Part shown: piece by piece, positions 16,828-25,791 of the stretch | Layout: each line of letters begins with the position of its first letter | Numbering within the stretch: the first letter of the stretch is position 1 | Position numbers and translations under genes: made by a program | DNA from: a virus | DNA: 61,874 nt | Direction: 5' to 3' (one strand) | IMG/VR virus record: IMGVR_UViG_3300025598_000044 | Span: 1-61,874 of that record | The notes under the pieces: generated by a model | What the model was told of the DNA's origin: nothing | Database searches by the model: none | Seen by the model: only the letters and a program-made list of their open reading frames with translations

Positions 16828-17784
16828 TTACTTACCGGTAACGAGATTGTAAGCCTGATAACCGAAGTTCCAGCCAACAATCACTTCCGGATAACCGACA
16901 AACGCAATGGTCGTGCCAGACGGTGCCGAACACGTAATACCAGACACCGAGCTAAGCGTAGTAGCCGGGGTGCTGATCGTAACGCTCGTACCGTTAACCG
17001 AGGTAACCACCGCAAACTGTCCCGGCAGAGCGCCGGTATAGCCCGTGATGATCGCCTGCATTCCCGGCTGAATGCCGGTTGCGCTAGACACAGTAACAAC
17101 GCCCGAAGAGATCGTGCTAGCCGTGGTCGTAACAACGGTAACCGCCGTATCCGGAACAAGCTGGATAACACGGAACGGAGCCGTCGCCAACTGACGCATG
17201 TTGCCAGCCGTATACGCGCCGTTCAGCGGGTTACCGCCAGTAACGCCCATCGAAGAGTCACCAGTCGCCGTGGAACCGCCCGCGCCCGAAACCGGAACAA
17301 CGTTGGTACCGACAAACGCCGGAGACATGTAGCCGATGGTATTCGTCGTGATGTCGGCAATGGTAAACGCCGAAGAGCTTGCAACCGCCGCCTGCTGAAG
17401 AACAGCGACACGGAAGTACGCTTTTTCGTCGTCAACAACGTAACCAACCGCGTCCTGCGCATTGGTCGAAGCGGGCCAGTATTGAAAACGGTTTTTGCCG
17501 TAGATCGGACCCTGCGGAACGCCAACCGAGCTAGACGTAGTGTATTCCGCGCCAACAAACACACCGAGACCGGCGGCAGTGGCGGCGGCGGTAACGCCGT
17601 TATACAAGCTGGACGAAGGAGCAACCAGTGCACCCGAGGCATAACCCACGAGGTCACCATTGAAAATATTGCTGCTGTAACCCGTGGAAATCGGGAACAT
17701 ACGGGTCGAACCCGAGTAGACCCGACCACCAGCAAGGTTTACGGGCTTGAACCCGTAAGGTGCTGAGAGAGTAGGATAAGCCAT
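16828..17784 (-). CDS. head decoration-like structural protein
   Basis: A 318-residue protein that begins YPTLSAPYGFKPVNLAGGRV, an N-terminal pattern common to phage proteins encoded next to the capsid gene. The first 170 residues look ordered; then comes a Ser/Thr/Val-rich stretch with the shared module SSATGIQPGMQAIITGYTG, and a Tyr/Trp-rich end. It lies directly upstream of the capsid gene with its own GGAG site. Probable decoration or minor head protein. Confidence 0.7.
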   Translation of the reverse strand: MAYPTLSAPYGFKPVNLAGGRVYSGSTRMFPISTGYSSNIFNGDLVGYASGALVAPSSSLYNGVTAAATAAGLGVFVGAEYTTSSSVGVPQGPIYGKNRFQYWPASTNAQDAVGYVVDDEKAYFRVAVLQQAAVASSSAFTIADITTNTIGYMSPAFVGTNVVPVSGAGGSTATGDSSMGVTGGNPLNGAYTAGNMRQLATAPFRVIQLVPDTAVTVVTTTASTISSGVVTVSSATGIQPGMQAIITGYTGALPGQFAVVTSVNGTSVTISTPATTLSSVSGITCSAPSGTTIAFVGYPEVIVGWNFGYQAYNLVTGK

Positions 17785-17800
17785 TAGAGACTCCTAAAAG

Positions 17801-18262
17801 TTATTTGCCACGCCCAAAAGAGACCTGAGATTTCTTCTCGGTGAACATATCCATGTTCGACCGACGGTCCTTCTGAGAAAACATATTGTTATCGACAGCT
17901 TTCAGTTGCTGCTCGGCCAGATTCTCGAAATGTTCACGACGAGACTGGACAAGCTCTTCTGGAGCTTTACAAAGCAAAAGACCACCAATCTCCACACAGT
18001 CGGGGTACCGGCTCTGGGGATTGTTGTCACGCTGGTGCATGATTTCCGGAACTTCAGTTGCCTTCACAGGCTCCCAACCTTCGCGGAACATAGTGGATAC
18101 ATTGGTCGGATCATTCTGACCCATCACCGCCGTACGGATGTACTTGAATTTCCAACCGGGGACGGGATTGGGATCAGGGAGGATCGACGCCGGACGCCAA
18201 GTCATTTTACGCTTGGACGCTTCACGATTTTCCAGTTCACGAGCCAGACGATTTTCAGCCAT
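17801..18262 (-). CDS. conserved head-region protein, unknown
   Basis: A 153-residue hydrophilic protein. It has a basic N terminus (NRLARELENREASKRKMTWR), a central globular part (GWKFKYIRTAVMGQND) and a helical, charged C-terminal half. Its start overlaps the scaffold stop by eight bases. It sits between scaffold and decoration-like genes, so a role in head assembly is likely, but I know no characterised function. Confidence 0.7.
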   Translation of the reverse strand: MAENRLARELENREASKRKMTWRPASILPDPNPVPGWKFKYIRTAVMGQNDPTNVSTMFREGWEPVKATEVPEIMHQRDNNPQSRYPDCVEIGGLLLCKAPEELVQSRREHFENLAEQQLKAVDNNMFSQKDRRSNMDMFTEKKSQVSFGRGK

Positions 18263-19160
18263 TGTTACTCTCCAGTTTCAGTTTCTCACGGGCATAAGCT
18301 TCCGGTGTCAGACCGAGGCGTTTTGCAATTGCGGCTTCGGAGGCCGAGATACGAATCTGACGGGGAGCAGTTGACCGTGTAGCCGGAGCGACAACAGTGC
18401 TGTTAGTTCTGCGTGCGGGCCTTTCAGCCTCGTCGTTATCTTGCACTTCGCCAAAATACTCTGGGAAGCGTTTCCTCATCGTCTTATCGACTCGTTCGTA
18501 GTAGTCGTCGCTCGACGCATCGACTCCTGAACGGACCAACTTTTCATGCAGACCCAACGCGAGGGCGGTCATCTCCTCGTCTTTCCCGAACCACGTATTC
18601 TTTTCTCTCCATGCCACGGCTTTTGGGTCCGGGCGAGGAACAGACTGGTTCTGGAATTGATTCTGTTGGGCGTTTTGTACACCAGTTTCTTCCTCTTGTA
18701 AAGAGGGTCTAAAGGAAGAAACTTCACGAAGTTTGAGCTTCGCGTCAGTCATAGCCTCCTGCGCTTCGGCAATGGACCCCGCATCCCCGGACTCGTACGC
18801 CGCTTTCAGGGCTGCTTTGGCGGCATTGAGTTCAATGGTCGCCGCGTTGGTTGTTTCCTTAGCAAAAATCTTTTCGCCAGTGCTAAGTCGTTGTTTCAGC
18901 AGCTTATTTTCTTCATAAGCCTGTTGAGCAAACCGAAGAGCTTCCTCCCTTTCACGGGCTGCGGCTTCCTTGGCCCGACGCTCATCGTGCCAAACCTTTT
19001 TCATCTGCTTGATGCGGGTCTGGACTTTCTCCGAATACTCGTCTAAATCGTCTTTTTCCAACTCTTTGACCAGTTCTTCGGGCATTGGAGGCTTGTTACG
19101 GTCCTCCGGAGGAGTGTCGTCCTCAATTTCTACCTTAAACGCTTCGGTTTGCTCGCTCAT
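18255..19160 (-). CDS. capsid scaffold protein
   Basis: A 301-residue, highly charged, mainly helical protein without cysteines. It has an acidic N terminus, a long coiled-coil region (about residues 30-150, for example KEAAAREREEALRFAQQAYE), a Gln/Asn-rich linker and a basic C-terminal helical segment (SEAAIAKRLGLTPEAYAREK). This is the usual profile of an internal scaffold, and it lies just before the capsid genes. No protease motif is seen. Confidence 0.8.
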   Translation of the reverse strand: MSEQTEAFKVEIEDDTPPEDRNKPPMPEELVKELEKDDLDEYSEKVQTRIKQMKKVWHDERRAKEAAAREREEALRFAQQAYEENKLLKQRLSTGEKIFAKETTNAATIELNAAKAALKAAYESGDAGSIAEAQEAMTDAKLKLREVSSFRPSLQEEETGVQNAQQNQFQNQSVPRPDPKAVAWREKNTWFGKDEEMTALALGLHEKLVRSGVDASSDDYYERVDKTMRKRFPEYFGEVQDNDEAERPARRTNSTVVAPATRSTAPRQIRISASEAAIAKRLGLTPEAYAREKLKLESNNG

Positions 19161-19169
19161 ATAGTCTCC

Positions 19170-19556
19170 TTAACCTGCGCGGCCAATGCCACGGGGATCT
19201 TCTACAGTGCCGTCAACGGAATCATCATTGATAATCCGCCATTCGGTTCCATGAATCTTGATACGGGTACCCGAATAGGCCCGTACAACAACAAAATCGC
19301 CCACTTTGCACCACGGACCGGACGGAAAACGAACCGGATCTTTGTAAGCATCAGGGCCAATTTTGGCTACAAAAAGCACAATTGTGGTCTGTTCTTCGAC
19401 TCGAACGGACTCACTGGGCTTGATAAGGCCCGTATTGCCGAATTCTTCTTCGACTTTGGGTACCATGCAGAGCAATTTGAACCCAACAGGGTCTGGCAAC
19501 TGCTTTGCCTTACGTTCTGCCTCAGATAGCGTCTTATCGACGTTAATGTCGCTCAT
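19170..19556 (-). CDS. GroES-like co-chaperonin
   Basis: A 128-residue protein matching the Cpn10 layout: GFKLLCMVPKVEEEFGNTG (N-terminal strand plus mobile-loop region), then a barrel part with IGPDAYKDPVRFPSGPWCK, GDFVVVRAYSGTRI and the C-terminal EWRIINDD. It is longer than bacterial GroES (about 97 residues) at both ends, as in phage co-chaperonins. It lies between portal and scaffold genes. It probably replaces host GroES on host GroEL to fold the capsid protein, as T4 gp31 does; that role is inferred. Confidence 0.82.
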   Translation of the reverse strand: MSDINVDKTLSEAERKAKQLPDPVGFKLLCMVPKVEEEFGNTGLIKPSESVRVEEQTTIVLFVAKIGPDAYKDPVRFPSGPWCKVGDFVVVRAYSGTRIKIHGTEWRIINDDSVDGTVEDPRGIGRAG

Positions 19557-19752
19557 CAATCAACTCCTCGTCGTTTGCGACCTTGTTGGCCGTGTCTTTG
19601 ATCAACTCAATTGCATACGTAAGCCCCTGAACCAGCCCGACAATTCGGCGGTATTCAGCTTCCGTAGTCCCTCGCAGTACCTGTGCAGTAAGAGAACTGA
19701 TCATGCTTTCTAATCGCTTGATCAAAAACTCCGCTGCGGTATCCGTTTGCAT
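19543..19752 (-). CDS. small conserved phage protein, unknown
   Basis: A 69-residue mostly helical protein (AAEFLIKRLESMISSLTAQV, then VQGLTYAIELIKDTANKVAN). It lies between portal and co-chaperonin genes; its end overlaps the co-chaperonin start by 14 bases and contains the ribosome binding site for it. No named domain is recognised. It may be a minor head-assembly factor. Confidence 0.65.
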   Translation of the reverse strand: MQTDTAAEFLIKRLESMISSLTAQVLRGTTEAEYRRIVGLVQGLTYAIELIKDTANKVANDEELIDERH

Positions 19753-19763
19753 TTGCGACCTCC

Positions 19764-22415
19764 TCAGTCGTCAGTGTCATCATCGTCGTCATCATCGTCA
19801 TCCGACTCAACCTCCCCGCCCTTAGCCATGTGCTTGGCTTCTTCGCGGCGGATGTCGTGTTCATCCAGCTTGTGAGCAACATCAGCCTTGTGCAGCGCCT
19901 TTTTGTGGGCCATATCGACGCCCAATTTCGCCCCTTCCAGCTCGTGTTTGGAGCGCTCAAGCTCATGCTGGTCGGCTTTATGGGCTACGGCAGCGACGTG
20001 AGTGTGCTTCTTGTGGGCAATATCCGCGCCAAGTTTGGCTCCGCCCAACTCATGAGTAAGCTGTAACTCAAGCTCTCGCAGTTTCAACTCGTCTGCCTTG
20101 CCCGCAGCGTCCATCATGTCTTTCTTGGCTTTGCGCTGCTGCTCGGCCTGCGCAATCTGCGCTTCAGCCTGCACCTGCTGCGCCTTGAGCTGCACTTCTT
20201 GCTGCTTGATCTGCAATTCCTGCTGCTGCATCTGGATGAGCGGGTCTTGCGCTTGCTGCTGAGCCTGCTGCTGCGCAACTTGCTGTTGATTGCTTTGGAG
20301 GAGCTGCTGAGCTGCCTGTGCCGCAAGTGCAGACAACTGAACCTCAATCTCAGGCGGCAGGTAGCCCATGTCGTTGTCAAGGTCAGGCGGGGGTGGCAAT
20401 TGCGTACCCAGCTTCTTCTGGATCTCGTTGCGGTACTTGAACGCCACATGCTCCATAAGATGCGCTGCGCCAGCCGCCATAATCTGTTGCGCCTGCGGGT
20501 TTTGCCCAATGACCTGCTGCATCATCGGATCGTGCATAGCCGCCATATGCGCCTGAATATGCGCATCGTGATCCTGATACATGAACGCTTTGACCGGCTT
20601 ACCCGTCAGAATGAACATGTTTTCGCTGATCGGATCGACCGGCTTCATGTCGTCGTTCAGTGGCACGATCTTGTTGGCGTTCTTGACGCCAATCGTTTCG
20701 ATCATCTGCCGGTGGAGAAAAGGGAGGTTATAAATCTGGGGAGCAGACTGAGCCAGTTGTAGAACCGCCTGATACTGAACAATCCTTTGGGCCATTGTGC
20801 TGGCGTTAGGATCTGACACAGGTAGTACGTCCACGTGGTCATAGTCAGAACGCTTAGCACCAGCGTCACCAGTCTCAGGCTCATAGTCGTAGCTCTCAGG
20901 CGTGTTGTCGCGGATGATGGCGGCAAGGAGCTTGAACTCCTGTTTCATCGTGTAGTGAATGCGGGCTTGGATGGCCCCCATCACCTTCAACTGCCGCTCA
21001 AGAATGGCCAGCGTCGTGCCAACCGGAGCCTGTGCCGACATATCGCTGGCATTGAGATCTGCCGAACCCGCGAACCGACGGGCATCCTCGACAATCTTAT
21101 CCATGAGCGCCGCGAGCACCTGCGACGGCTCTTTGTATGGAAGCGGCAGGATGTTGTCGCGTATCGCACCACTAGGCAAGTCAACGTCGCGAAATTCGCC
21201 CGGAGCAATCGGAGTGTCGTCGCCCTTGACCCGAAGACCTTTGGACTTGAGACCGCCGGGGAGGTTCGACAACGTACCGGCATCAATGAGCTGCCGGATG
21301 AGGGAAGTTGCCGCCTTGCTGTGCCCGCCAATAAGGTGAATCAGGCCAAAGTAATAAAAGCCAAAGCCGGGGATGTAACCGTAATGTGTGAAGTGCTGAC
21401 GACGCAGTTTGAGCTTGTCGTCTTCCAACCAGTTGCGGCGGATTGCAAGGACCGTGGCGGTGCCTTTCTCAACGGTGACAACATACGGCAGTTTGATCCC
21501 CGTGTAGCCGTGCTTGTCCTCGTCCTCATAGCCGGGGAGGTCAAGATTGCAATGGATTTCAAGGATTTGGAATCGCTCGTCCATCGACGCGCTGAAACCC
21601 TGCTGCTCCGCTTTGCGCTTCTCAACCTCGTCCATGATCCGCATCGGTTCGCCAAGTTCGATGTCTCGGTAGAACCCTGCCACCTGAAGCTTGCGCAGCT
21701 CGTTCTTGGTCTTACGCATCCGGTGCGTAATGCGCTCCGCCGTCTCGATATTGGCAGCGCCATACGGAACGATAATGTCCTCGGGAGCGATAAACGGAGC
21801 CACTTGTCGCTCAAGCGACGGATCGAAATAGATCTTCTTGAACGCGTTACCGGCAAGGGCGGTGGTCAGCAAAGCACGTTCATGTTCTGGCCGATACTCC
21901 TGCATGACTTCCGTCATTTCGTAGTTCATATCGGTTTCGACGCGCTTGGCGGCTGCGAGCTTATCGGGAGTCTCTTTCCCAATAATCACGGTACGCACCG
22001 GCCCTGCTGCCGGGAAAGTCTCCATGATGGTCTCGGACTGGAACTTGACCGCTGCTTCCATCAGGAGGGGATGGTAGACGCCGCACGCTCCCGGCCACGG
22101 CTCGGTACGTTCTTCGTACTTAAGGCCCAAGAGCTGTAAGCCTTTGACGTAGGTATCCAGCCATTCTTTACGTGAAGCAATGTCTTCCTCGACATCGCCA
22201 AGGAGTTCGTAAGCAAGCGAGGCCAACTGGCCTTCGGGAATAAGCTCCGCAAGATTTGCGTCGAACTCTTCCTTACCGTCATGCTCCATGTGCATCTCGA
22301 AACCCGGACCTGAGATATGCACTGCTTCCGGATCTTCGATCTCTACGGAAATCGGATCTTCATTGAGGGCACCCAACCCCTGCGGGGCGGCGTAAAGCGA
22401 TTTGTCGATAGCCAT
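19764..22415 (-). CDS. portal protein
   Basis: An 883-residue protein directly after TerL, with a TAATG overlap. The N-terminal half carries segments typical of large podoviral portals (EPWPGACGVYHPLLMEAAVK; MNYEMTEVMQEYRPEHERAL; a stem/crown region near EFKLLAAIIRDNTPESYDYE). Residues about 680-850 form a long Gln/Ala-rich coiled coil. The C terminus has MAKGGEVE followed by nine Asp. It forms the dodecameric DNA channel and docks the terminase. The acidic tail and GGxV motif are unusual additions. Confidence 0.87.
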   Translation of the reverse strand: MAIDKSLYAAPQGLGALNEDPISVEIEDPEAVHISGPGFEMHMEHDGKEEFDANLAELIPEGQLASLAYELLGDVEEDIASRKEWLDTYVKGLQLLGLKYEERTEPWPGACGVYHPLLMEAAVKFQSETIMETFPAAGPVRTVIIGKETPDKLAAAKRVETDMNYEMTEVMQEYRPEHERALLTTALAGNAFKKIYFDPSLERQVAPFIAPEDIIVPYGAANIETAERITHRMRKTKNELRKLQVAGFYRDIELGEPMRIMDEVEKRKAEQQGFSASMDERFQILEIHCNLDLPGYEDEDKHGYTGIKLPYVVTVEKGTATVLAIRRNWLEDDKLKLRRQHFTHYGYIPGFGFYYFGLIHLIGGHSKAATSLIRQLIDAGTLSNLPGGLKSKGLRVKGDDTPIAPGEFRDVDLPSGAIRDNILPLPYKEPSQVLAALMDKIVEDARRFAGSADLNASDMSAQAPVGTTLAILERQLKVMGAIQARIHYTMKQEFKLLAAIIRDNTPESYDYEPETGDAGAKRSDYDHVDVLPVSDPNASTMAQRIVQYQAVLQLAQSAPQIYNLPFLHRQMIETIGVKNANKIVPLNDDMKPVDPISENMFILTGKPVKAFMYQDHDAHIQAHMAAMHDPMMQQVIGQNPQAQQIMAAGAAHLMEHVAFKYRNEIQKKLGTQLPPPPDLDNDMGYLPPEIEVQLSALAAQAAQQLLQSNQQQVAQQQAQQQAQDPLIQMQQQELQIKQQEVQLKAQQVQAEAQIAQAEQQRKAKKDMMDAAGKADELKLRELELQLTHELGGAKLGADIAHKKHTHVAAVAHKADQHELERSKHELEGAKLGVDMAHKKALHKADVAHKLDEHDIRREEAKHMAKGGEVESDDDDDDDDDTDD

Positions 22416-23938
22416 TAGTAGTACCCTCTATGCCTAGACCTAAACACCATTGGTTCGTCTTTCTCGTCCGTATCCAGTCGCATGAACCCCCCGCGACGGA
22501 ATCTAAGCAACGCCTGACTAGTGGAGTCCACAAGGTCGTCATGGTCTCCGGAAGGGAAAGAAGCTACTTCTTCCACGACTTCCTCTGCCCAAGACATGTT
22601 GGGCACCCATACGCGACCGGACGAGAATATATCTGCCACGGCGTTAAGTCGCGCAATCTTATCGTTTCCTTTGGAGGGCGTAAATTCCTGTACAGGTATT
22701 CCCATAGCCCTAAGCTCAAAGATAAGCGGGGAACCCGCAGCCTTGGCTTCCACGATAAGACTGTCCGGGTTCCACTCCTTGAACTGCTGCATAGCGGTCT
22801 GCTTCAGTTCCGGAAACTCCATGCGCTCCTTGAAGGCGTTCAGGAGGATAATGTGCGGGTGCAGCACGCCTCGGTCGTCCGGATGGTCAAATATCCCCCA
22901 CGTCGTGCACGCTGAGTAGTCCGCGCGTTCCGATTTGAGGAAGGCGGTATCCCAAGACTGGATGATGTAGTTGCACATCGGCGGGTGGGGCTGTTCCCAT
23001 ATCTTCCACCACTCACGCTTTATAATGGCCGACACGTCTGAGGTCGGCTGCTGCATGTACTGCGCCATCCACTTGGCGAGTGGCAGTTCTTCCCGCAATG
23101 CAGCAAGTTCTTCCAAATTCCAGAATTCGGGCCAGAGCGACCGTTCGCCGTTCTTGGTCTCCAGAATGGCAGGAAACTCAATGACCTCCCACTCTTCACC
23201 GCCACGCTGTGCGGCGGACTTAAGTACTTGACCTGTAAGATCTTTCTTTGACCAACGGGTCATGACGACCACGATTGCGCCGCCCGGTTGCAAACGCTGC
23301 CGGGGTCCGGAGGTATACCACTCGTACGCCTTGTCGTAGATCTCGGAGTTGGTCTCCGCAAGCGTGGCTTCCTGCTCGGAGTGCGGGTCGTCAATAATAA
23401 GGAGGTCTGCGCCCTTACCGGTTACGGCACCGCCCACACCGATAGCGAAGTATTCGCCCATTGCGTTGGTGTTCCAACGACCTGCCGCCTTACTGTCCGC
23501 TTGCAGGGCTACCTCGGGGAAGATGTCCTTATAACGGTCGGAGTCCACGAGATTTCGGACCTTACGACCAAAACCAACGGCCAATTCCGCCGTATGAGAG
23601 GACTGAATGATCTTTTTTTGAGGGTAAAGTCCTAAAAACCAGCTAGGTAAAAGATAAGAAGCAAACTCGGATTTGGTATGTCGTGGCGGCATATTGATAA
23701 TAAGCCGCTTGCATTTGCCTTGAGCAACTCGCTCAAAGGCCGCAGCCATCATCTCGTGGTGCCTTCCATGAATAAACCCCGGCCAGACGTACTTGACATA
23801 GGACAAGAAGTTGTTCTTAGCGAGCTGTCGAGTCCCCAGCCGCCTAGCCTCTGCGATGAGCTGGCCTACTTTCTGCTGAACAGACGGTGGCAGAGTTGGG
23901 AGGCGTTTCTCCGCTTCCAGCAGGAGATCAAGATCCAT
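22415..23938 (-). CDS. terL: terminase large subunit
   Basis: A 507-residue protein. The ATPase has a Walker A variant PPRHTKS (residues 84-90) and Walker B LLIIDDPH (D183, D184). The nuclease domain has QSWDTAF (D330) and a terminal HDDLVDS, both expected in RNase H-like terminase nucleases. The ATG at 23936-23938 is preferred; a longer reading would add about 20 basic residues overlapping the acidic end of TerS. Together with TerS and the portal it packages the DNA. Confidence 0.92.
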   Translation of the reverse strand: MDLDLLLEAEKRLPTLPPSVQQKVGQLIAEARRLGTRQLAKNNFLSYVKYVWPGFIHGRHHEMMAAAFERVAQGKCKRLIINMPPRHTKSEFASYLLPSWFLGLYPQKKIIQSSHTAELAVGFGRKVRNLVDSDRYKDIFPEVALQADSKAAGRWNTNAMGEYFAIGVGGAVTGKGADLLIIDDPHSEQEATLAETNSEIYDKAYEWYTSGPRQRLQPGGAIVVVMTRWSKKDLTGQVLKSAAQRGGEEWEVIEFPAILETKNGERSLWPEFWNLEELAALREELPLAKWMAQYMQQPTSDVSAIIKREWWKIWEQPHPPMCNYIIQSWDTAFLKSERADYSACTTWGIFDHPDDRGVLHPHIILLNAFKERMEFPELKQTAMQQFKEWNPDSLIVEAKAAGSPLIFELRAMGIPVQEFTPSKGNDKIARLNAVADIFSSGRVWVPNMSWAEEVVEEVASFPSGDHDDLVDSTSQALLRFRRGGFMRLDTDEKDEPMVFRSRHRGYY

Positions 23939-24527
23939 CGTCAGATTCCGTATCTTCCGTACTTTCCGTACTTCCCTCTCCCAGTTCCTCGTCCACATCG
24001 AAGTCGGCTATAGCCGTAGTGTCGAGTTCTTCGTCCTTGACCATTGTGTAATCGGTGTACATCTCCAACGTCTTACGCAGCTCGGCCTCAATATCCGACA
24101 CCGAACGATGCGTGATGTTGATGTCTACACGGTCCGAAAATGCGTTAACACCGGCTGTCTTGCCCAGCAGCTCCAGAGCCTTGAGTCGAATTTTGGGGTC
24201 TTCATCGTTACTCTCCAAAAGAAGCTTGTTTGTAACGTAGTTACGAAGCCGTCGGTGCACATCCAGCACCTCGTGGTCCCACTCATTCAATAGTGCTTCC
24301 AACGTGACGATGGCACCGGTTGTCAAGGTCTTGACAGGCGGAAACTCCTTTTCCGCCATGATTTGGTGTGCTTGCCGTCTATCGGCATCAGTAATTTCTA
24401 CTGGTTCATCAAGGACTTGCACCGTAGCAAACAGTGCGTGGGCCTTGGCACGGAAGTCCGTTAACTCTTCCGGAGTCGTGTCGAACGGCAGGGGGATACC
24501 GGACTCTGGGGTAGCGACAATGGGCAT
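23928..24527 (-). CDS. probable terminase small subunit
   Basis: A 199-residue protein from the ATG at 24525-24527. It is helical, with VTLEALLNEWDHEVLDVHRR and IRLKALELLGKTAGVNAFSD, then an acidic Ser/Thr/Glu/Asp-rich tail. It overlaps the start of TerL by 11 bases. Assignment rests on position, size and helical character; a clear DNA-binding HTH is not seen. A TTG start 18 codons upstream would add a hydrophobic, Cys-containing stretch and is less likely. It is the first gene of the late block. Confidence 0.65.
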   Translation of the reverse strand: MPIVATPESGIPLPFDTTPEELTDFRAKAHALFATVQVLDEPVEITDADRRQAHQIMAEKEFPPVKTLTTGAIVTLEALLNEWDHEVLDVHRRLRNYVTNKLLLESNDEDPKIRLKALELLGKTAGVNAFSDRVDINITHRSVSDIEAELRKTLEMYTDYTMVKDEELDTTAIADFDVDEELGEGSTESTEDTESDDGS

Positions 24528-25193
24528 TTTGCATTCGCAATGGCGAAAGAAGCTTAGAACATAACATAAAACTATTTTCAAAAATATATACCCCCCTCCC
24601 CCATCTGAAAAGAAAAAGCAAGGGGGTAGGTTCCTATAAACAAGTGGGTGGGGGGTTGGATTTTAAAGAAGCAGATCGGGTGTGCAGATTATTGAGCATG
24701 GCTGGCGCGCGGGGGGCCCGTTGTGATTTTGGGGGGTGGCCTCCTAGTGGGAGTCAAGGTGCGAACCGTGGCGAATTGCTCGGTTTCGGCTGATCGTGGT
24801 CGTTTTGACAATCATCGTCAAATATGGTCTTATAGATGCAAGTAACGACGTGACGTCGTCGCTAGTCGGATCCCACCCGCAAGAGGTGCAAACCCCCGGA
24901 CGGATCCGCCGGATGCTGAAGGCTAGGGCCTTGCAGCCACGTGGACCGAAAAGCGCGCAAGCGTGAGTACCGGCGAGTGTGGGCGACGTGCAAGAGCAGC
25001 CATTAGGAATACCGAAGGCGCGTAATCGCCCGTACACCACTGGCACCGTGTACGGATTGGATTGCAACCGGATACAGACCGGAACATGAAAAAGCGCATC
25101 AGCCCGTGCTGATATTGAGAAGGGCGCAATCTCGCTACCCTTCATAATGTCAACATAGACTCATCTTTATACCAATCAATCGGAGTGCAAATC
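24528..25193. promoter_or_regulatory. divergent control region between late and early blocks
   Basis: About 660 bases with no well supported gene. It holds several palindromes: TTGACAATCATCGTCAA (24805-24821, one mismatch, overlapping a TTGACA hexamer), ACGACGT-G-ACGTCGT (24845-24859) and CCGTACAC-N10-GTGTACGG (25030-25055). An AT-rich segment next to C runs (ATATATACCCCCC, about 24585-24597) lies just upstream of TerS. Divergent promoters and operators, and possibly the origin or packaging site, are expected here. No single promoter can be fixed by eye. Confidence 0.55.
24744..25145 (-). CDS. doubtful open frame in the control region
   Basis: An open frame of 133 codons in late orientation inside the divergent region. 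The translation is rich in Cys, Arg and Ser (for example FGIPNGCSCTSPTLAGTHAC) and shows no domain I recognise. No ribosome binding site precedes the ATG. The region also holds several palindromes. It may be chance coding in a GC-rich control region, or a small regulatory protein. Confidence 0.25.
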   Translation of the reverse strand: MKGSEIAPFSISARADALFHVPVCIRLQSNPYTVPVVYGRLRAFGIPNGCSCTSPTLAGTHACALFGPRGCKALAFSIRRIRPGVCTSCGWDPTSDDVTSLLASIRPYLTMIVKTTTISRNRAIRHGSHLDSH

Positions 25194-25706
25194 ATGTTTA
25201 AACTTCTCTCACAAGCCGATACCGTTAAGACCATCAAGAGCATCAAGACTCGTGCCAACAAGTTGCAAAGCGACATTCATACCTGCGCGGTCTCGACTCT
25301 CGCCCATATGCGTGACCACGGCGACTACACTCTCGCTGTATCGCTCATGAACGCTCTACCCTCGGGCCAGCGCGTGAAGGGCCTCGCTGCTTGGTACAAG
25401 AATTTTACCAATGGCAAGTTCACGCTGCGGCAGGACAAAAAGCAGGGCAACATCTGGGTCGGCGCTTTGTCGAAAGACCGCACGGCGGAGGATTTCCTCG
25501 TGGATGAAGCGTCGAAAATCACCTTCGCGGAATTCACGGCTGAGTCCGCACCGATGCAGGTCACGCCGGAGTCGATCAAGAAATACCTTGACCGCCTGAT
25601 CGCTAACGACGAGACGATTAAGGACGCGCTCGGCGAGGACCAGCCGAAGGTCACCGAGGCTGCGAAGGTTGCGGCTAAAGCTATGTTGGCCATGATTGCA
25701 GCGTGA
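25194..25706 (+). CDS. first early protein, unknown function
   Basis: A 170-residue, mostly helical, basic protein. The N terminus (MFKLLSQADTVKTIKSIKTR) and LAVSLMNALPSGQRVKGLAA resemble a family of small podoviral early proteins known to me only as hypothetical. It is preceded by GGAGTGCAA and followed 18 bases later by a strong terminator, so it forms its own transcription unit. First position in the early block suggests an abundant host-takeover or nucleic-acid-binding protein; this is inference. Confidence 0.75.
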   Translation: MFKLLSQADTVKTIKSIKTRANKLQSDIHTCAVSTLAHMRDHGDYTLAVSLMNALPSGQRVKGLAAWYKNFTNGKFTLRQDKKQGNIWVGALSKDRTAEDFLVDEASKITFAEFTAESAPMQVTPESIKKYLDRLIANDETIKDALGEDQPKVTEAAKVAAKAMLAMIAA

Positions 25707-25724
25707 TCGTGTACTTCACTTTGA

Positions 25725-25760
25725 CCTGTAGGCTGCATTGCAGCCTACAGGTTTTTCTTT
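25725..25760 (+). terminator. Rho-independent terminator of the first early gene
   Basis: A perfect inverted repeat, CCTGTAGGCTGCA-T-TGCAGCCTACAGG (25725-25751), is followed by TTTTTCTTT. The 13-base arms and T tract are typical of an intrinsic terminator. It separates the first early gene from the rest of the block. Confidence 0.85.
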
Positions 25761-25791
25761 CGGCCGTCAATACTCGCGCAAAATGCGTCGT

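Noticed and set aside
20835-22139. Open frame of 434 codons on the plus strand opposite the portal gene
   Set aside because: Antisense shadow of the portal coding sequence with no recognisable motif.
24755-24800. Sequence resembling a tRNA T arm (GGTTCGCACC on the minus strand)
   Set aside because: No acceptor stem, D arm or anticodon arm can be paired around it.
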